The position numbers were made by a program, and so were the translations under genes. A stretch of 64,000 nucleotides of DNA from Xanthomonas arboricola (GTDB taxonomy: Bacteria > Pseudomonadota > Gammaproteobacteria > Xanthomonadales > Xanthomonadaceae): the NCBI RefSeq assembly GCF_002940665.1, contig NZ_MIGY01000002.1:620001-684000 (forward strand). The letters run 5' to 3'. The notes below the pieces were generated by a model. That model saw only the letters and a list, made by a program, of their open reading frames with translations. It made no database searches and was not told the DNA's origin. Within the stretch, counting starts at the first letter, position 1, and the number at the start of each line of letters is the position of its first letter. Positions 1 through 9,147 of this stretch are shown in pieces.

Positions 1-235
1 GGAAATAATCGCGGGAGATTTCCTTCAGCGGCAGGAAGCCATGGCGCTCGGCGCCATAGTCCACGAACGCCGCCTCCAGGGAGGGCTCGAGCCGGGTGAT
101 ACGGCCCTTGTAGATGTTGGACTTCTTTTGTTCCTTGGACGGCTGTTCGATGTCGATGTCGTACAGGGTCTGGCCGTCCACAATCGCCACGCGCAGCTCT
201 TCGGCCTGCGTTGCGTTGATCAGCATTCGCTTCAT
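1..235 (-). CDS. rne: Ribonuclease E, N-terminal part (truncated by the window edge)
   Basis: RNase E is the main endoribonuclease of mRNA decay and rRNA/tRNA processing and the scaffold of the degradosome at the inner membrane. Only the first 78 or so residues are present. The protein begins [20 protein letters not shown], the characteristic RNase E/G opening, and continues into the start of the S1 RNA-binding domain (an [24 protein letters not shown] stretch followed by [10 protein letters not shown]). The gene is divergent from rluC, the usual order in gamma-proteobacteria. The catalytic and C-terminal scaffold regions lie outside the window. Confidence 0.95.
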   Translation of the reverse strand, partial: MKRMLINATQAEELRVAIVDGQTLYDIDIEQPSKEQKKSNIYKGRITRLEPSLEAAFVDYGAERHGFLPLKEISRDYF

Positions 236-636
236 TGTTGCGTTCCTCTCGCGCTCTACCGCGCGGAACGCCGTGACGTTTCGCCTCTGGAACAGCTTGT
301 CGGCCCTTCGCGCAACGCGCGGACAGGCCTGACCAGGGTTTCCAGCGCTACAACACCACGGCAGGCCGCGGGAGCGCTTGTCTTAAGTTTTATAGGTGTT
401 TCAGGGCCGGCAGCCGCGTCCGGACGGACCGGGGCAGCGCACGGGACATGTTCAGCGCGACGGTTGGAAACCGCCGGCGATGGCCGGGTAGGCCGGTGAG
501 CCGCTAACATGGCCGCCCCGGGGGCGGTGGTCGCGCACTGTGCCGGAATCATCGGAAGGCAGGCTTCTGGCCAATCAACTTCCAACGAAATCAAACCCTT
601 ATCTCGCTCGCCGAGTGTAACAGAATAAAGAGCCGG
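236..636. promoter_or_regulatory. rne leader and rne/rluC divergent promoter region
   Basis: This 400-bp gap holds no convincing gene; a long antisense frame across it is only a shadow of rluC. Long rne leaders that mediate autoregulation are known in enterobacteria, and a gap of this size fits one. An AT-rich patch on the minus strand (around 385-398, TATAAAAC) could be the rne -10 region, and the GC-rich inverted segment around 510-530 (CCGCCCCGGGGGCGG) can fold. Assignment of these sites is inference. Confidence 0.4.
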
Positions 637-1623
637 ATGACCGACCACCAGCCCCCCAAGCCGCCCACCGACCGTGTGGGTGTGCGCATTCTCAAAGTTC
701 CGGAAGACCGTGCTGGGCAGCGGCTGGACAATTTCCTGCTCGGTCAGCTCAAGGGCGCGCCGCGCAGCCTGATCTACAAGCTGGTGCGCAGCGGCCAGGT
801 GCGGGTGAATGGCGGGCGGGCCAAGGCCGAGCGCAAGCTCGAGGGCGGCGAGGAAGTGCGGATTCCGCCGGTGCGCGTTGCCGAAGAGGGCGACAAGGCG
901 GCGCCACCGTCGTCGTTCCTGGCGCGGCTGGAAGCGGCAATCGTGTTCGAAGACGCGCGCCTGCTGGCGCTCAACAAACCGTCCGGAGTCGCCAGCCATG
1001 GCGGCAGCGGGATCAGCTTCGGCGCCATCGAAACCCTGCGCGCCCTGCGACCGAACCAGACCCTGGAACTGGTGCACCGGCTCGACCGCGATACCTCCGG
1101 CCTGCTGATCGTGGCGAAGAAACGTTCGGCGCTGACCGAACTGCAGGCCTTGATACGGGAGGACGACCGTGTCGACGGTCGCGGCATCACCAAGCGCTAT
1201 CTGACCCTGCTGGTCGGCCGCATGCCGGACGGCGTAATGACGGTCGATGCGCCGCTGCATATCGGGCTGCGCCAGGGCGGCGAGCGGCATGTGCAGGTCA
1301 ATGCGATCGGCAAGCCCTCGCTGAGCCACTTCAAGCTGCTGGAGCGACGCGGCGGGCACTCCTATTGCGAAGTCCGCATCGAAACCGGCCGCACCCACCA
1401 GATCCGCGTGCACGCCCAGCACCTGGGGCACCCGGTGGCTGGCGACGACAAGTATGGCGAAGCGGAGGTCAACAAGCGCCTGCGCGACCAGCTCGGCCTG
1501 AAGCGCCTGTTCCTCCACGCCGCTTCGCTGGAATTCACGCTGGATGCCGGCAAGACGCCCTATGTGCTGAGCGCACTGCTGGCGCCGGAGCTGGCCGAGG
1601 CATTGGACCGGCTGGGGCGCTAA
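637..1623 (+). CDS. rluC: 23S rRNA pseudouridine synthase RluC
   Basis: RluC converts U955, U2504 and U2580 (E. coli numbering) of 23S rRNA to pseudouridine in the cytoplasm. The 328-residue protein has an N-terminal S4 RNA-binding domain (about residues 25-80, with LDNFLLGQL and RSGQVRVNGGRAK) followed by an RluA-family catalytic domain. The signature HRLDRDTSG lies at 148-156, with the catalytic Asp in HRLD at 150. The later RTHQIRVHAQHLGHP block is the conserved RluA-family motif. Length and order match RluC/RluD; the head-to-head position with rne favours RluC. The ATG at 637 starts just upstream of the S4 domain, although no strong ribosome-binding site precedes it. Confidence 0.93.
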   Translation: MTDHQPPKPPTDRVGVRILKVPEDRAGQRLDNFLLGQLKGAPRSLIYKLVRSGQVRVNGGRAKAERKLEGGEEVRIPPVRVAEEGDKAAPPSSFLARLEAAIVFEDARLLALNKPSGVASHGGSGISFGAIETLRALRPNQTLELVHRLDRDTSGLLIVAKKRSALTELQALIREDDRVDGRGITKRYLTLLVGRMPDGVMTVDAPLHIGLRQGGERHVQVNAIGKPSLSHFKLLERRGGHSYCEVRIETGRTHQIRVHAQHLGHPVAGDDKYGEAEVNKRLRDQLGLKRLFLHAASLEFTLDAGKTPYVLSALLAPELAEALDRLGR

Positions 1624-1737
1624 GGCCGCCGTTGCGCTGCGGCGACGCTTCCATTCCGATTGAAGCCGCCAGGACGTTGCCGGCGTACCCGGGCGGTGCT
1701 GGCGTCGTCGTGTCGGCGGCCGCGGCTCGGCCGGGCG

Positions 1738-2565
1738 CTACGGCGTGGCGAAGCGGAACAACACCAGGCTGATCGCCAGCGTGCCCATGCCGGCCACCAG
1801 GCCATAGACCGTCTCGTGGCCCTGCGCGTAGCGCTTGGCCGCCGGCAACAACTCGTCCAGCGCCAGGAACACCATCACCCCGGAAATCAGGCCGAAGACC
1901 GTGCCGAACACCGCTTCGGACAGCACGCTGGACAAGGCCAGGTAGCCGATGCCGGCGCCGATCGGCTCGGCCAGTCCACTGAGCAGGCTGGCGCCGAAGG
2001 CATAGAACTTGTTGCGCGTGGCGAAGTACACCGGCACCGCAATGGCGATGCCCTCGGGAATGTTGTGGATGGCGATGGCGAACGCGAGCGGCATGCCGAC
2101 TGCGGGGCTTTCCAGTGTGGCGAAGAAGGTCGCCAGGCCCTCGGGGAAGTTGTGCGCGGTGATGGCGATGGCAGTCATCAGGCCGACCCGGCGGATATAG
2201 GCACGGTTGTCGTCGCGGAACAGCGGATCGTCGCTGGACAGGCTCTGGTGCGGGTTGGGCACCAGGCGGTCGATCACCATGATCAACAGCATGCCGGCCA
2301 GAAACGCCAGTGTGCCGAAGGTGAAGCCGAGCTTGTCGTTGTAGGCGATGGAAAACGAGGCGATCGACTTGTTGAGAATCTCCGACAGCGACACGTACAC
2401 CATCGCGCCGCCCGCGAATGCCAGCCCGAACGCCAGCAGGCGCGGGTTGGGCTTCTTGGAGAACACGACCATCAGACTGCCGAGTCCGGTCGCCAGGCCA
2501 GCGGCCAGCGTGACCGCAAATGCGGTCCAGACATTGTGGGATGACACTTCGAGCATGTGACGCAC
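1738..2565 (-). CDS. zupT: ZIP-family divalent metal transporter (ZupT-like)
   Basis: This is an inner-membrane importer of zinc and other divalent metals. The 275-aa protein has about eight hydrophobic segments and the two ZIP signature helices: HNFPEGLATF (His 138) and HNIPEGIAIAVPV (His 177), whose His/Asn/Glu residues form the metal site. The loop around residues 113-127 (HQSLSSDDPLFRDDN) is the variable cytoplasmic loop. The ATG three codons in (2556) is an equally good start. It is transcribed convergently with rluC and is not visibly in an operon. Confidence 0.87.
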   Translation of the reverse strand: MRHMLEVSSHNVWTAFAVTLAAGLATGLGSLMVVFSKKPNPRLLAFGLAFAGGAMVYVSLSEILNKSIASFSIAYNDKLGFTFGTLAFLAGMLLIMVIDRLVPNPHQSLSSDDPLFRDDNRAYIRRVGLMTAIAITAHNFPEGLATFFATLESPAVGMPLAFAIAIHNIPEGIAIAVPVYFATRNKFYAFGASLLSGLAEPIGAGIGYLALSSVLSEAVFGTVFGLISGVMVFLALDELLPAAKRYAQGHETVYGLVAGMGTLAISLVLFRFATP

Positions 2566-2824
2566 GACCTCGTGGAATAGAGCCTACCCGGCAGGGGGCG
2601 TGGCGACTGCTGCTGCGCACTCTTTGCATCACCACACTGCGGCTGCAGGATGGCCATGCCTGGATGACGAACGCGTGGTGTCTAACGCGACAACCACGGC
2701 AAGTGCACGCTGCCACCACGCAAGCGCACTGGTACCCGGAGTTGATGCGGGCTGTTCGTCGCGCCCAGCGCTGCGCGCCGGCGAGTTGCCGCGGCCGCTC
2801 TTCGCGCAATGCGTCGAAGGCGGC

Positions 2825-2970
2825 TTAGAGCGGCTTAAAAACTACCGCGACGCCGTCAGTCGGGCGCGACCGGTGCTCGGAATCGGCGTGTACCACTCGT
2901 GCATTCCGGCGCCTGTGCGCTGTCCGCACCCGGCTGACGACCGCTCGCTACGTTTTGTTAGCCGCTCTTA
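2825..2970. repeat. MITE-like dispersed repeat, copy A (about 146 bp)
   Basis: The segment is homologous to the reverse complement of 13763-13909. Blocks kept in both copies include CCGGTGCTCGGAATCGGC, TGTACC and GCTCGCTACGTTTTGTTAGC. Its ends are imperfect inverted repeats of each other: TTAGAGCGGCTTAAAAACTA on the left, and the reverse complement TAAGAGCGGCTAACAAAACG on the right. It has no coding capacity. It fills most of the zupT/lipoprotein gap, and its right end overlaps the lipoprotein stop codon (2968-2970). Confidence 0.72.
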
Positions 2971-3390
2971 TCCGCCCCGACGCGCACGCTCTTCGATGGC
3001 AAAGCATTCGTCCGGCCGCGGCACCGGTGGCTTGAACGCGACCGGCACCTGGATCGTCTGCGGCACTGCCTGGCCATTGCGCGTGGCGGCTCGGAATTTC
3101 CACTCGCGCACGCGTTTTTGCGCTGCTTCGTCCAGCACCGGCTGACCGCTGCTTTGCGATACCGAGACCTCGGTCGGGGTGCCTTCGACACCGACCACGA
3201 CCCGAAGCACGGAGGTGCCGCCGATGCCGGCACAGGCCAGCTGCGGGGAGTATTCCGGCGGGGGGGTCTTCAAGGCGGCCAGTTCGGTCGGTGCCACCGC
3301 CGGTGCGGCAGGCTGCTGCGACGACTTGCCACACCCGCTGATGCCGACGGCAATGAACAGGCCGGCGAGGGCAGCGCGAGACAGGGTCAT
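2968..3390 (-). CDS. Lipoprotein with TonB C-terminal-like domain
   Basis: The 140-aa protein starts with a lipoprotein signal peptide (hydrophobic segment, then GISGC with the lipidated Cys at about residue 20). The mature part ends in an 'energy transducer TonB' fold: [19 protein letters not shown], then a [18 protein letters not shown] stretch. Such proteins are common in Xanthomonas, but here the domain hangs from a lipid anchor, not a TonB membrane helix, so direct energy coupling is unlikely. The start codon overlaps the phhB stop (ATGA), implying translational coupling. The stop codon TAA is contributed by, or shared with, the end of repeat copy A, so the original C-terminus may have been longer. 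Confidence 0.75.
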   Translation of the reverse strand: MTLSRAALAGLFIAVGISGCGKSSQQPAAPAVAPTELAALKTPPPEYSPQLACAGIGGTSVLRVVVGVEGTPTEVSVSQSSGQPVLDEAAQKRVREWKFRAATRNGQAVPQTIQVPVAFKPPVPRPDECFAIEERARRGG

Positions 3391-3743
3391 GGGGTGGCTC
3401 CTTGATCGTAAAGCTGGGCGGCCTTGGCCGCACAGATGAAGTCGTTTTCGCTCAATCCGCCGACATCGTGGGTGGAATAGCGCACCACCACGCGGTCATA
3501 ATGCACGCCCAGGTCGGGGTGGTGGTCTTCGCGGTGGGCGATCCACGCCAGCGCGTTGACGAAGGCCAGCGTGCGGTAATAGTCGGCAAAGCGGAATGTG
3601 CGGGTGATCGCGGTGCCCACTTCGGCCAGCTCCCAGCCCGGTACCTGCGGCAGCAATTCAGCCAGGCGTGCGTCGCCGAGCTTGTGGTCACTGCCCTTGC
3701 GCGGCAAGCAATGGGCGTGCTCCAGGGGAATCAGATCGGTCAT
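3387..3743 (-). CDS. phhB: 4a-hydroxytetrahydrobiopterin dehydratase (pterin-4a-carbinolamine dehydratase)
   Basis: PhhB dehydrates 4a-hydroxytetrahydropterin, regenerating the cofactor for phenylalanine hydroxylase. The 118-aa protein shows the PCD motif HREDHHPDL (His 70, His 74-His 75-Pro 76) and a downstream His-Tyr (HYDRVVV), as expected for the active site. I chose the ATG at 3743, because the longer frame adds 23 residues unlike the family. The usual partner phhA is not in this window. It overlaps the downstream lipoprotein start by 4 nt. Confidence 0.92.
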   Translation of the reverse strand: MTDLIPLEHAHCLPRKGSDHKLGDARLAELLPQVPGWELAEVGTAITRTFRFADYYRTLAFVNALAWIAHREDHHPDLGVHYDRVVVRYSTHDVGGLSENDFICAAKAAQLYDQGATP

Positions 3744-3832
3744 GACGGTCTCGCAGGGGTGGCGGACGGCGCGTTCACTCAGGATCACGGTGTTCCATGA
3801 GCGCAGGCGCATTGAGCGGTAGAATAACCCGC

Positions 3833-4432
3833 ATGATCCAGATATCCGACAAAGCCCAAAGCTATTTCCGCAAGCTCATCGAACGCGAAGGCGTGCCTGG
3901 CATGGGCGTGCGCCTGAGCGCGGTGGACGCGGGCACCCCGCGTGCCGACGCCCGGCTCGAGTTTGCCGAACCGGCGGACCTGAGCGGCGACGAATGGGCG
4001 ATCGACTGCGACGGCTTCACCTTGTATATCGTCGCCGCCAGCGTGCCCTGGGTGGATGGCGCCGAGATCGACTACGTCACCCAGTCCACCGGCAACCAGC
4101 AGCTCACCATCAAGGCGCCCAAGATCAAGGGCGAAGCGCCGGCCGATTCCGCATCGATGGTGGAGCGCGTGCGCTGGGTGGTGGAGAACGAGATCAACCC
4201 GCAACTGGCATCGCATGGAGGCCGTGTGGCAGTGCAGGAGGTCTCGGCAGAGGGGGTCGTGCTGCTGCGCTTCGGTGGCGGTTGCCATGGCTGCGGCATG
4301 GCCGATGTGACCTTGAAGCAGGGCATCGAGAAGACCCTGATGGGGCGCGTGCCCGGCGTGATTGCGGTGCGCGACGCGACCGACCACGCCACCGGCGACG
4401 CGCCGTATATCCCGCGCGACAGCGCGGCCTGA
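3833..4432 (+). CDS. nfuA: Fe-S cluster biogenesis/carrier protein NfuA
   Basis: NfuA carries and delivers [4Fe-4S] clusters, especially under oxidative stress or iron limitation. The 199-aa protein has an N-terminal degenerate A-type (HesB-like) domain (residues 1-95) that has lost the A-type cysteines, and a C-terminal Nfu domain with the ligand motif CHGC (Cys 151, Cys 154) inside [18 protein letters not shown] chose the ATG at 3833, which gives the standard [10 protein letters not shown]-terminus; an upstream in-frame ATG adds 12 unrelated residues. It is divergent from phhB. Confidence 0.94.
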   Translation: MIQISDKAQSYFRKLIEREGVPGMGVRLSAVDAGTPRADARLEFAEPADLSGDEWAIDCDGFTLYIVAASVPWVDGAEIDYVTQSTGNQQLTIKAPKIKGEAPADSASMVERVRWVVENEINPQLASHGGRVAVQEVSAEGVVLLRFGGGCHGCGMADVTLKQGIEKTLMGRVPGVIAVRDATDHATGDAPYIPRDSAA

Positions 4433-4445
4433 TTCCGCGCCACCG

Positions 4446-6239
4446 GTGACCACGGCCGCCGATCTGCTGCAGGCACTGCGCGCGCGCATGCCGGGCAAGC
4501 TCATCCTGGATCGGCGTACCGGTCTACCTTACGGCTGGGCAACCTGGATGAGCAGCCGCATCGGGCCGGCGGCTGCGTTCGACGATGACCAGGTGATGGG
4601 GGTGCTGCTGGCACGGCCAGCGCCGCCTGCAGGTGCTGGCATGGCGTTGCTGTTGTCGCCGTTCCAGGCATTTCGCAGCCTGTGGTGGCAGCACTGGGAG
4701 CCGCGGCCGAAAGACCAGCGACCGCAACACTGGCTGGCGCTGCTCGGCAGCCTGTTGATCCACCTTGGCTTCATCGCACTGCTGATCTGGGTCGTCACGG
4801 TGCGCTGGGCGCCGGATGACACCAAGACCGGCGACGAATCGCGGGTGCGCATGACCTTCATCGGCGACGGTGCGGCAGAGCAGGGCGGTGGGCAAGGGCA
4901 GCCCGCTGACGCTGCGCAGGCCGCCTCGGGCGATGCGGCTTCGGCGCCGCCGTCCGGTGCATCCGCTGCGACCGGCAGGCCAAACGTATCGAGCGCCGCG
5001 CCGTCGGAGCCTGCGCCTGTCGAGTCCGTCGATCCTCCTTCAAATGCTCCCCAGGCCCAGGACATTGCACCGGAACCGGTGGCTGCCGCTGCCAGCGAAC
5101 CGGTGGCCCCAGAGGTGCCACGCGTGACCGTACAGGTGCCGCCGGTCACGATCGAATCGCCGCTGCAGGTCACCGAAACACCGGTGGCCACGAACGACTT
5201 CGTCGTACCGCCACCGCCGACGATTACGGCGGCTCCGCGTCCGGTCGAGCCGTTGGCGCCGCAGATCGAGGTGCGCCAGCGCGATATCCAGACCGTGACC
5301 GAGCAGCCGCAACTGCGCGAATTGCAGCGTCCCGCAGCGACCGTCGCGATGCGCACTGCCAACGCACCGACGGTGCGCGAGCGGGAGATCGTCGTGCTGG
5401 ACCGGCCCCAGGTCGTTGCGCCATCGGTGCGCAGCCGCCAGATCACACCGACGGTGCGCATGCCTGACGTGGCCATTCGAACGGCCGAGTTGCCAAGCGT
5501 GCCGGACCCGACGCCCCAACCGGCACCGGCCGGGCCAGCCCAGCAGACGCCGACGACTCCAGCGCCGACGTCGGTAGCTGCGGCAACGCAACCATCGGCG
5601 GCGTCCACGCAGCCCAATCAGGCACAGGCGAATTTGGCGCGATCGGCGCAACCCAGCAGCACCACGGCGGCAGCCGCAACCAAGCCGGCGACCAGTAATG
5701 CCGGCCCGGCGCCAGCAGACCGCAGGGGCGGCTGGGATGTTGCGTCCAATGCAGACGACTGGAGCAAATCCGACCGTCATCGCGCCGGTGAAACCACAGG
5801 CGCCGATGGAGCGCGCAACGGCATGTTCAACGCAGACGGCAGCGTTCACGTCGCCGCCGGAGCCGGCGATGCCGGCAACGGCGCCGGCGACCGCGGACCG
5901 CCGGGCAGCGAAACGGACACCTGGACCCGCGACCAGATCGCCCAGGGCGGCACCTGGCTCAAGCGTCCGCCGTACGGCTACACGCCGACCTCGCTGGACA
6001 AGTACTGGATGCCGAACCAGTCGCTGCTGCAGGAATGGGTACGGCGCGGCCTGAAGAAGATCGAGATCCCGATCCCGGGCACAACCACCAAGATAAGCTG
6101 CGTGGTGTCGCTGCTGCAGTTCGGCGGCGGCTGCGGCCTGAGCGACCCAAACCTCAACGATCAGCCGGCAACAGCCAGACCGCCACCGGATGTGCCGTTC
6201 AAGGGGGAGCTGCAGGAAGACGATGGGGCTCTGAGGTAG
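4446..6239 (+). CDS. Single-pass Pro/Ala-rich membrane protein ('transmembrane repetitive protein' of Xanthomonas)
   Basis: The protein is about 597 aa. It has one strong membrane helix near residue 110 (HWLALLGSLLIHLGFIALLI), then roughly 330 residues rich in Pro, Ala, Val and Thr, and a conserved-looking C-terminal domain (WLKRPPYGYTPTSLDKYWMP, then VVSLLQFGGGCGLSDPNLND). The layout recalls TonB-like periplasm-spanning proteins, but no TonB C-terminal domain is evident. I place the start at the GTG at 4446, 13 nt after nfuA; ATGs at 4488 and 4545 are alternatives. Its function is not known to me. It is the last core gene before dif. Confidence 0.7.
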   Translation: MTTAADLLQALRARMPGKLILDRRTGLPYGWATWMSSRIGPAAAFDDDQVMGVLLARPAPPAGAGMALLLSPFQAFRSLWWQHWEPRPKDQRPQHWLALLGSLLIHLGFIALLIWVVTVRWAPDDTKTGDESRVRMTFIGDGAAEQGGGQGQPADAAQAASGDAASAPPSGASAATGRPNVSSAAPSEPAPVESVDPPSNAPQAQDIAPEPVAAAASEPVAPEVPRVTVQVPPVTIESPLQVTETPVATNDFVVPPPPTITAAPRPVEPLAPQIEVRQRDIQTVTEQPQLRELQRPAATVAMRTANAPTVREREIVVLDRPQVVAPSVRSRQITPTVRMPDVAIRTAELPSVPDPTPQPAPAGPAQQTPTTPAPTSVAAATQPSAASTQPNQAQANLARSAQPSSTTAAAATKPATSNAGPAPADRRGGWDVASNADDWSKSDRHRAGETTGADGARNGMFNADGSVHVAAGAGDAGNGAGDRGPPGSETDTWTRDQIAQGGTWLKRPPYGYTPTSLDKYWMPNQSLLQEWVRRGLKKIEIPIPGTTTKISCVVSLLQFGGGCGLSDPNLNDQPATARPPPDVPFKGELQEDDGALR

Positions 6240-6255
6240 TTGGCTGCCAATCTGC

Positions 6256-6283
6256 TTCTGACATAATATACATTATGCGAAAA
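6256..6283 (-). other. dif: Chromosome dimer resolution site dif (XerC/XerD)
   Basis: The 28-mer has two 11-bp arms around a 6-bp centre TATACA. The 19-nt core ACATAATATACATTATGCG is identical to the reverse complement of the E. coli dif core, and about 22 of 28 positions match overall from memory of that sequence. On the + strand the XerD arm (TTCTGACATAA) is on the left and the XerC arm (TTATGCGAAAA) on the right, hence minus orientation relative to the usual way of writing dif. All KOPS-like octamers found to the right are oriented toward it. It lies in the gap between the membrane protein gene and the first recombinase. Confidence 0.88.
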
Positions 6284-6395
6284 AGTGGTACTTCCCTTAG
6301 TGTTGCATGGAGGACCGCTTTTAGCTCCTTTTGACCGCAACAGTAAGCAGGATTAATGGTACAAATCAGGTTGCTTGGCTTGTTGGGATCTGCCT

Positions 6396-7616
6396 ATGCT
6401 CTGCCTGCTCACAGATCCTCTGGTTCCAAGCTCGCTACGCGGTGCCTTGCTTATTGATGATGTTCAAAGGTTGCCACGGTACTGGGCTGGCGTTTGGGCT
6501 TTGATGGCCAACCACGACCTCGCCGCATCCAGCCAGATCAAGAAACTTCGGTACATCGAGAATCTGTACGGTCATGCGGACCGTCTGTTTGGCAGCCATG
6601 CGCTAGATGACGCGTTGGGCAGCCTGAACGATGCCGTGCTCGCCGACATCCTGGAGTCCTGGTTCATATCGATCCGAAATCAACCCTCCGTGGGCCCAGC
6701 GGACGAGTCGCGCTGGCGAGCTGGGCTTGAATTCGTCGTGTCGATCGTTACTTGGTTGTCCAAGACAACGCTCTCGACCGACCGCCTCCGACAGATCGAG
6801 GCCCGATTGCATCGCTTGTCCCATCTTTACAGGCAACTGCACATCCGTCAAAGCAGGCACACGAATCAGGTCCGATCGCTGCCGGCGAGCGTAGTCCAGG
6901 CGTTATACGAAGTCCTGGACCCATCATCTGCCAGCAATCCCTTTCCACGCAGGCATACCCGGTGGCTCGCCTTCGTGGCCTTCCTGTTGATGCTCCACCA
7001 AGGCCTTCGACGCGGCGAGTTACTGCTCCTTACCGCGGACGTGATCAAAAACGCCTTTGATGAAAGACAGCAGCGATCCCGTTGCTGGTTGAACGTGCAA
7101 GAAAGCCAATATTCCGACGACGATGATGATCCGAGGTACTCCAGGCCCAGCATCAAGTCGGCGAGTTCGGTCCGTCAACTGCCGGTGAGTGACGCGATCG
7201 CTGGGCTGATCCAAACCTACGTCGAAAACTATCGAGGAAAGCCAAGTCACGCCTTCCTGCTGAACACACAGCAAAACAGCCCGTTGTCGACAGAATCAGT
7301 GACAAAGATGTTCGCAAAAGTATCCGCCTGCCTGCCACCGTCGATCCGCCAAGAATTGAAGGACCGCAGCGGAAAACAGTCCGTCACACCCCATGACCTC
7401 CGCCACACGTGCGCGGTGGTGCGGCTGAATCAATTGCTCCAGCAAGGGGACTCGATGGACGAAGCCCTGCAGAAGTTGCGCGCCTTCTTCGGTTGGTCCC
7501 GAGAGTCACAGATGCCAGTTCGCTACGCCCGGGCAGTGTTTGAAGATCGCCTCTCGTCAGTCTGGAACGACGCGCTAGATGAGAGAGTTGCGGTTCTAAG
7601 AGCAATCCCGTCCTAG
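6396..7616 (+). CDS. Tyrosine recombinase 1 of a recombinase trio
   Basis: This is a site-specific DNA recombinase of about 406 aa. Catalytic residues are visible: Arg in GLRRGELLLL (about 205), HDLRH (His 333, Arg 336), Trp in FFGWSRE (about 367) in place of the third-box His, and the nucleophile Tyr in PVRYARAVF (about 377). The N-terminal 150 residues form a SAM-like arm-binding region. I prefer the ATG at 6396 over the TTG at 6375, because a GGGA sits 8 nt upstream of it. It starts 113 bp from dif and is followed 19 bp later by the second recombinase. The order (three recombinases then a small coiled-coil protein) resembles Tn554-type or recombinase-in-trio elements. Confidence 0.88.
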   Translation: MLCLLTDPLVPSSLRGALLIDDVQRLPRYWAGVWALMANHDLAASSQIKKLRYIENLYGHADRLFGSHALDDALGSLNDAVLADILESWFISIRNQPSVGPADESRWRAGLEFVVSIVTWLSKTTLSTDRLRQIEARLHRLSHLYRQLHIRQSRHTNQVRSLPASVVQALYEVLDPSSASNPFPRRHTRWLAFVAFLLMLHQGLRRGELLLLTADVIKNAFDERQQRSRCWLNVQESQYSDDDDDPRYSRPSIKSASSVRQLPVSDAIAGLIQTYVENYRGKPSHAFLLNTQQNSPLSTESVTKMFAKVSACLPPSIRQELKDRSGKQSVTPHDLRHTCAVVRLNQLLQQGDSMDEALQKLRAFFGWSRESQMPVRYARAVFEDRLSSVWNDALDERVAVLRAIPS

Positions 7617-7635
7617 GCCACGCTTGGAGCGCAAC

Positions 7636-9147
7636 ATGGCTAGAAGTGAAAATGTTCAATGGCAGTTGGAAGCTGGGGCTCACGAAATATTTGCTCAACT
7701 ACCGTTGTTGCCTCCGGTGATTCGGTACTACGACGATTTCGACGAAAAGCAACGATCAATTCGAGATCCAACCACTGCCAAATGTTTTGCGGTCCATATC
7801 GATGGCCGCGTTGTCAAAGTTGGTTTTGATCATTTGCCCGAGCAACTCGCCCTGTTGATAAAACACGTCTTCTTGTACCTCCTGGGTGAAGGACTGGCTC
7901 CATCGTCGGCAAGCAAGTACGCCCTTGGCAGCAAGGCAATCGGCGAGGCAGGAATCGTCAATTTGTTGGGGGTGGCACCAACAGAAATAGGATCGTTCTG
8001 GGCGGCATTTTCTGCACGCGGCCTGCCGGCGGAAGCGTACGCGTGCGCGAAATCGATCCTTCGACTGCTATGCAAATATCGACTCAACCAATGGGCTGAC
8101 TCCTATCACGACGTCATATCCGCCCTACCCCTCCCCTTCAAAGACAAATACGCCGTCGTTCGGTCCGGCGAGGCCTTTATTTCGGCGGGCGATGAAGCTG
8201 CGGTAGTTCGGTTTTTGGATGAAGCGGCGATCCAGGCCGAAAAGTCGTTGCTGGCTCTCGAAGATGTGCAAGACGCTGCAATGTTGCTTTGTGCGTACCA
8301 GTTCGCAATGCGACCGGTTCAGATTGCAATGCTCACGTTTAATGACGTAAAAGTTCGTCGAGAAGGCGTCGACATGCTTGCGTCCGTCCACATCACATTC
8401 CGCATGGCAAAGCAGCGTAGTTCCAGTGCCACCAAGCCGCTGCTTAGGCGAGTGAAGCGCGAGTGGACCCCTCTCTTCGTCGAGATAGATCGGCGCTTTC
8501 AGGCTGATGGTGATGATGCGGGCGCTAGGGTGTTCGGCGCCACATCCGCTAATGAAGCAAGTCGTCGTATCAGCTCTCTACTTCGCGATCTGCTCGAGCT
8601 CGGCGCGACTGCCGTCAATCTGCGGCACACAGCCGCTCAACGCCTCGTTGACGCCGGCGCAAGCCAAGAGGAACTGGCCGAGTTCCTTGGGCACTCTGAT
8701 GTGACGACTGCGCTCGTGTACTACGAAACATCAGCCAACCAGGCTGAGCGGGTGAACAAGGCACTGGGAATCTCCGAGATCTATCAGCGCGTGGCTCGGA
8801 TCGCCCACGATCGGTTTATCGGTCCAGAAGAGCTCGCTCAGTTGAAGGAGTCTCAGCAGATCGGCGGAGCGCCACATGGTGTTCCCATCACGGGGATCGG
8901 TGGATGCACTTCCGGACAGGCTGCGTGCCCCTACAACCCGATCTTGTCCTGTTATGGCTGTCGAAAGTTCATGCCGATTTACGACGTTCAGATGCACTCG
9001 AGAGTTCTAGCCGACTTTCGGGGTGTGGCGCGGTTCTTCCATGACTCATCCCGTGGCGACGCGGTTTCGCCGGCCTATCTACAGCTTGAACGGACGATCG
9101 CAGAGGTTCAGGCAGTGGTGGTTGAGCTCGAAGGTGCGCCGTCTTGA
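7636..9147 (+). CDS. Tyrosine recombinase 2 of the trio, with Cys-rich tail
   Basis: The recombinase is 503 aa. Its motifs are Arg in QFAMRPVQIAML (about 226), VNLRHTAAQRL (Asn in place of the first box-II His, Arg about 330), FLGHSDVTTALVYYETS (His about 353, Tyr 362 or 363). After the catalytic domain a C-terminal extension carries four cysteines spaced C-x6-C-x6-C-x2-C (GGCTSGQAACPYNPILSCYGC), likely a small zinc-binding module. The ATG at 7636 follows a GGAGC 6 nt upstream; a TTG at 7624 is the alternative. Its stop codon overlaps the start of the third recombinase. Confidence 0.88.
   Translation: MARSENVQWQLEAGAHEIFAQLPLLPPVIRYYDDFDEKQRSIRDPTTAKCFAVHIDGRVVKVGFDHLPEQLALLIKHVFLYLLGEGLAPSSASKYALGSKAIGEAGIVNLLGVAPTEIGSFWAAFSARGLPAEAYACAKSILRLLCKYRLNQWADSYHDVISALPLPFKDKYAVVRSGEAFISAGDEAAVVRFLDEAAIQAEKSLLALEDVQDAAMLLCAYQFAMRPVQIAMLTFNDVKVRREGVDMLASVHITFRMAKQRSSSATKPLLRRVKREWTPLFVEIDRRFQADGDDAGARVFGATSANEASRRISSLLRDLLELGATAVNLRHTAAQRLVDAGASQEELAEFLGHSDVTTALVYYETSANQAERVNKALGISEIYQRVARIAHDRFIGPEELAQLKESQQIGGAPHGVPITGIGGCTSGQAACPYNPILSCYGCRKFMPIYDVQMHSRVLADFRGVARFFHDSSRGDAVSPAYLQLERTIAEVQAVVVELEGAPS

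Noticed and set aside
256..2809. Long minus-strand frames opposite and around rluC and zupT (420 and 424 aa)
   Set aside because: They mirror the codon structure of rluC and zupT, have no domain pattern, and are GC-rich antisense shadows.
4529..5849. Minus-strand frames of 362 and 269 aa opposite the Pro/Ala-rich protein
   Set aside because: Low-complexity Gly/Ser/Thr and Arg-rich text that is the antisense of Pro/Ala/Thr codons.
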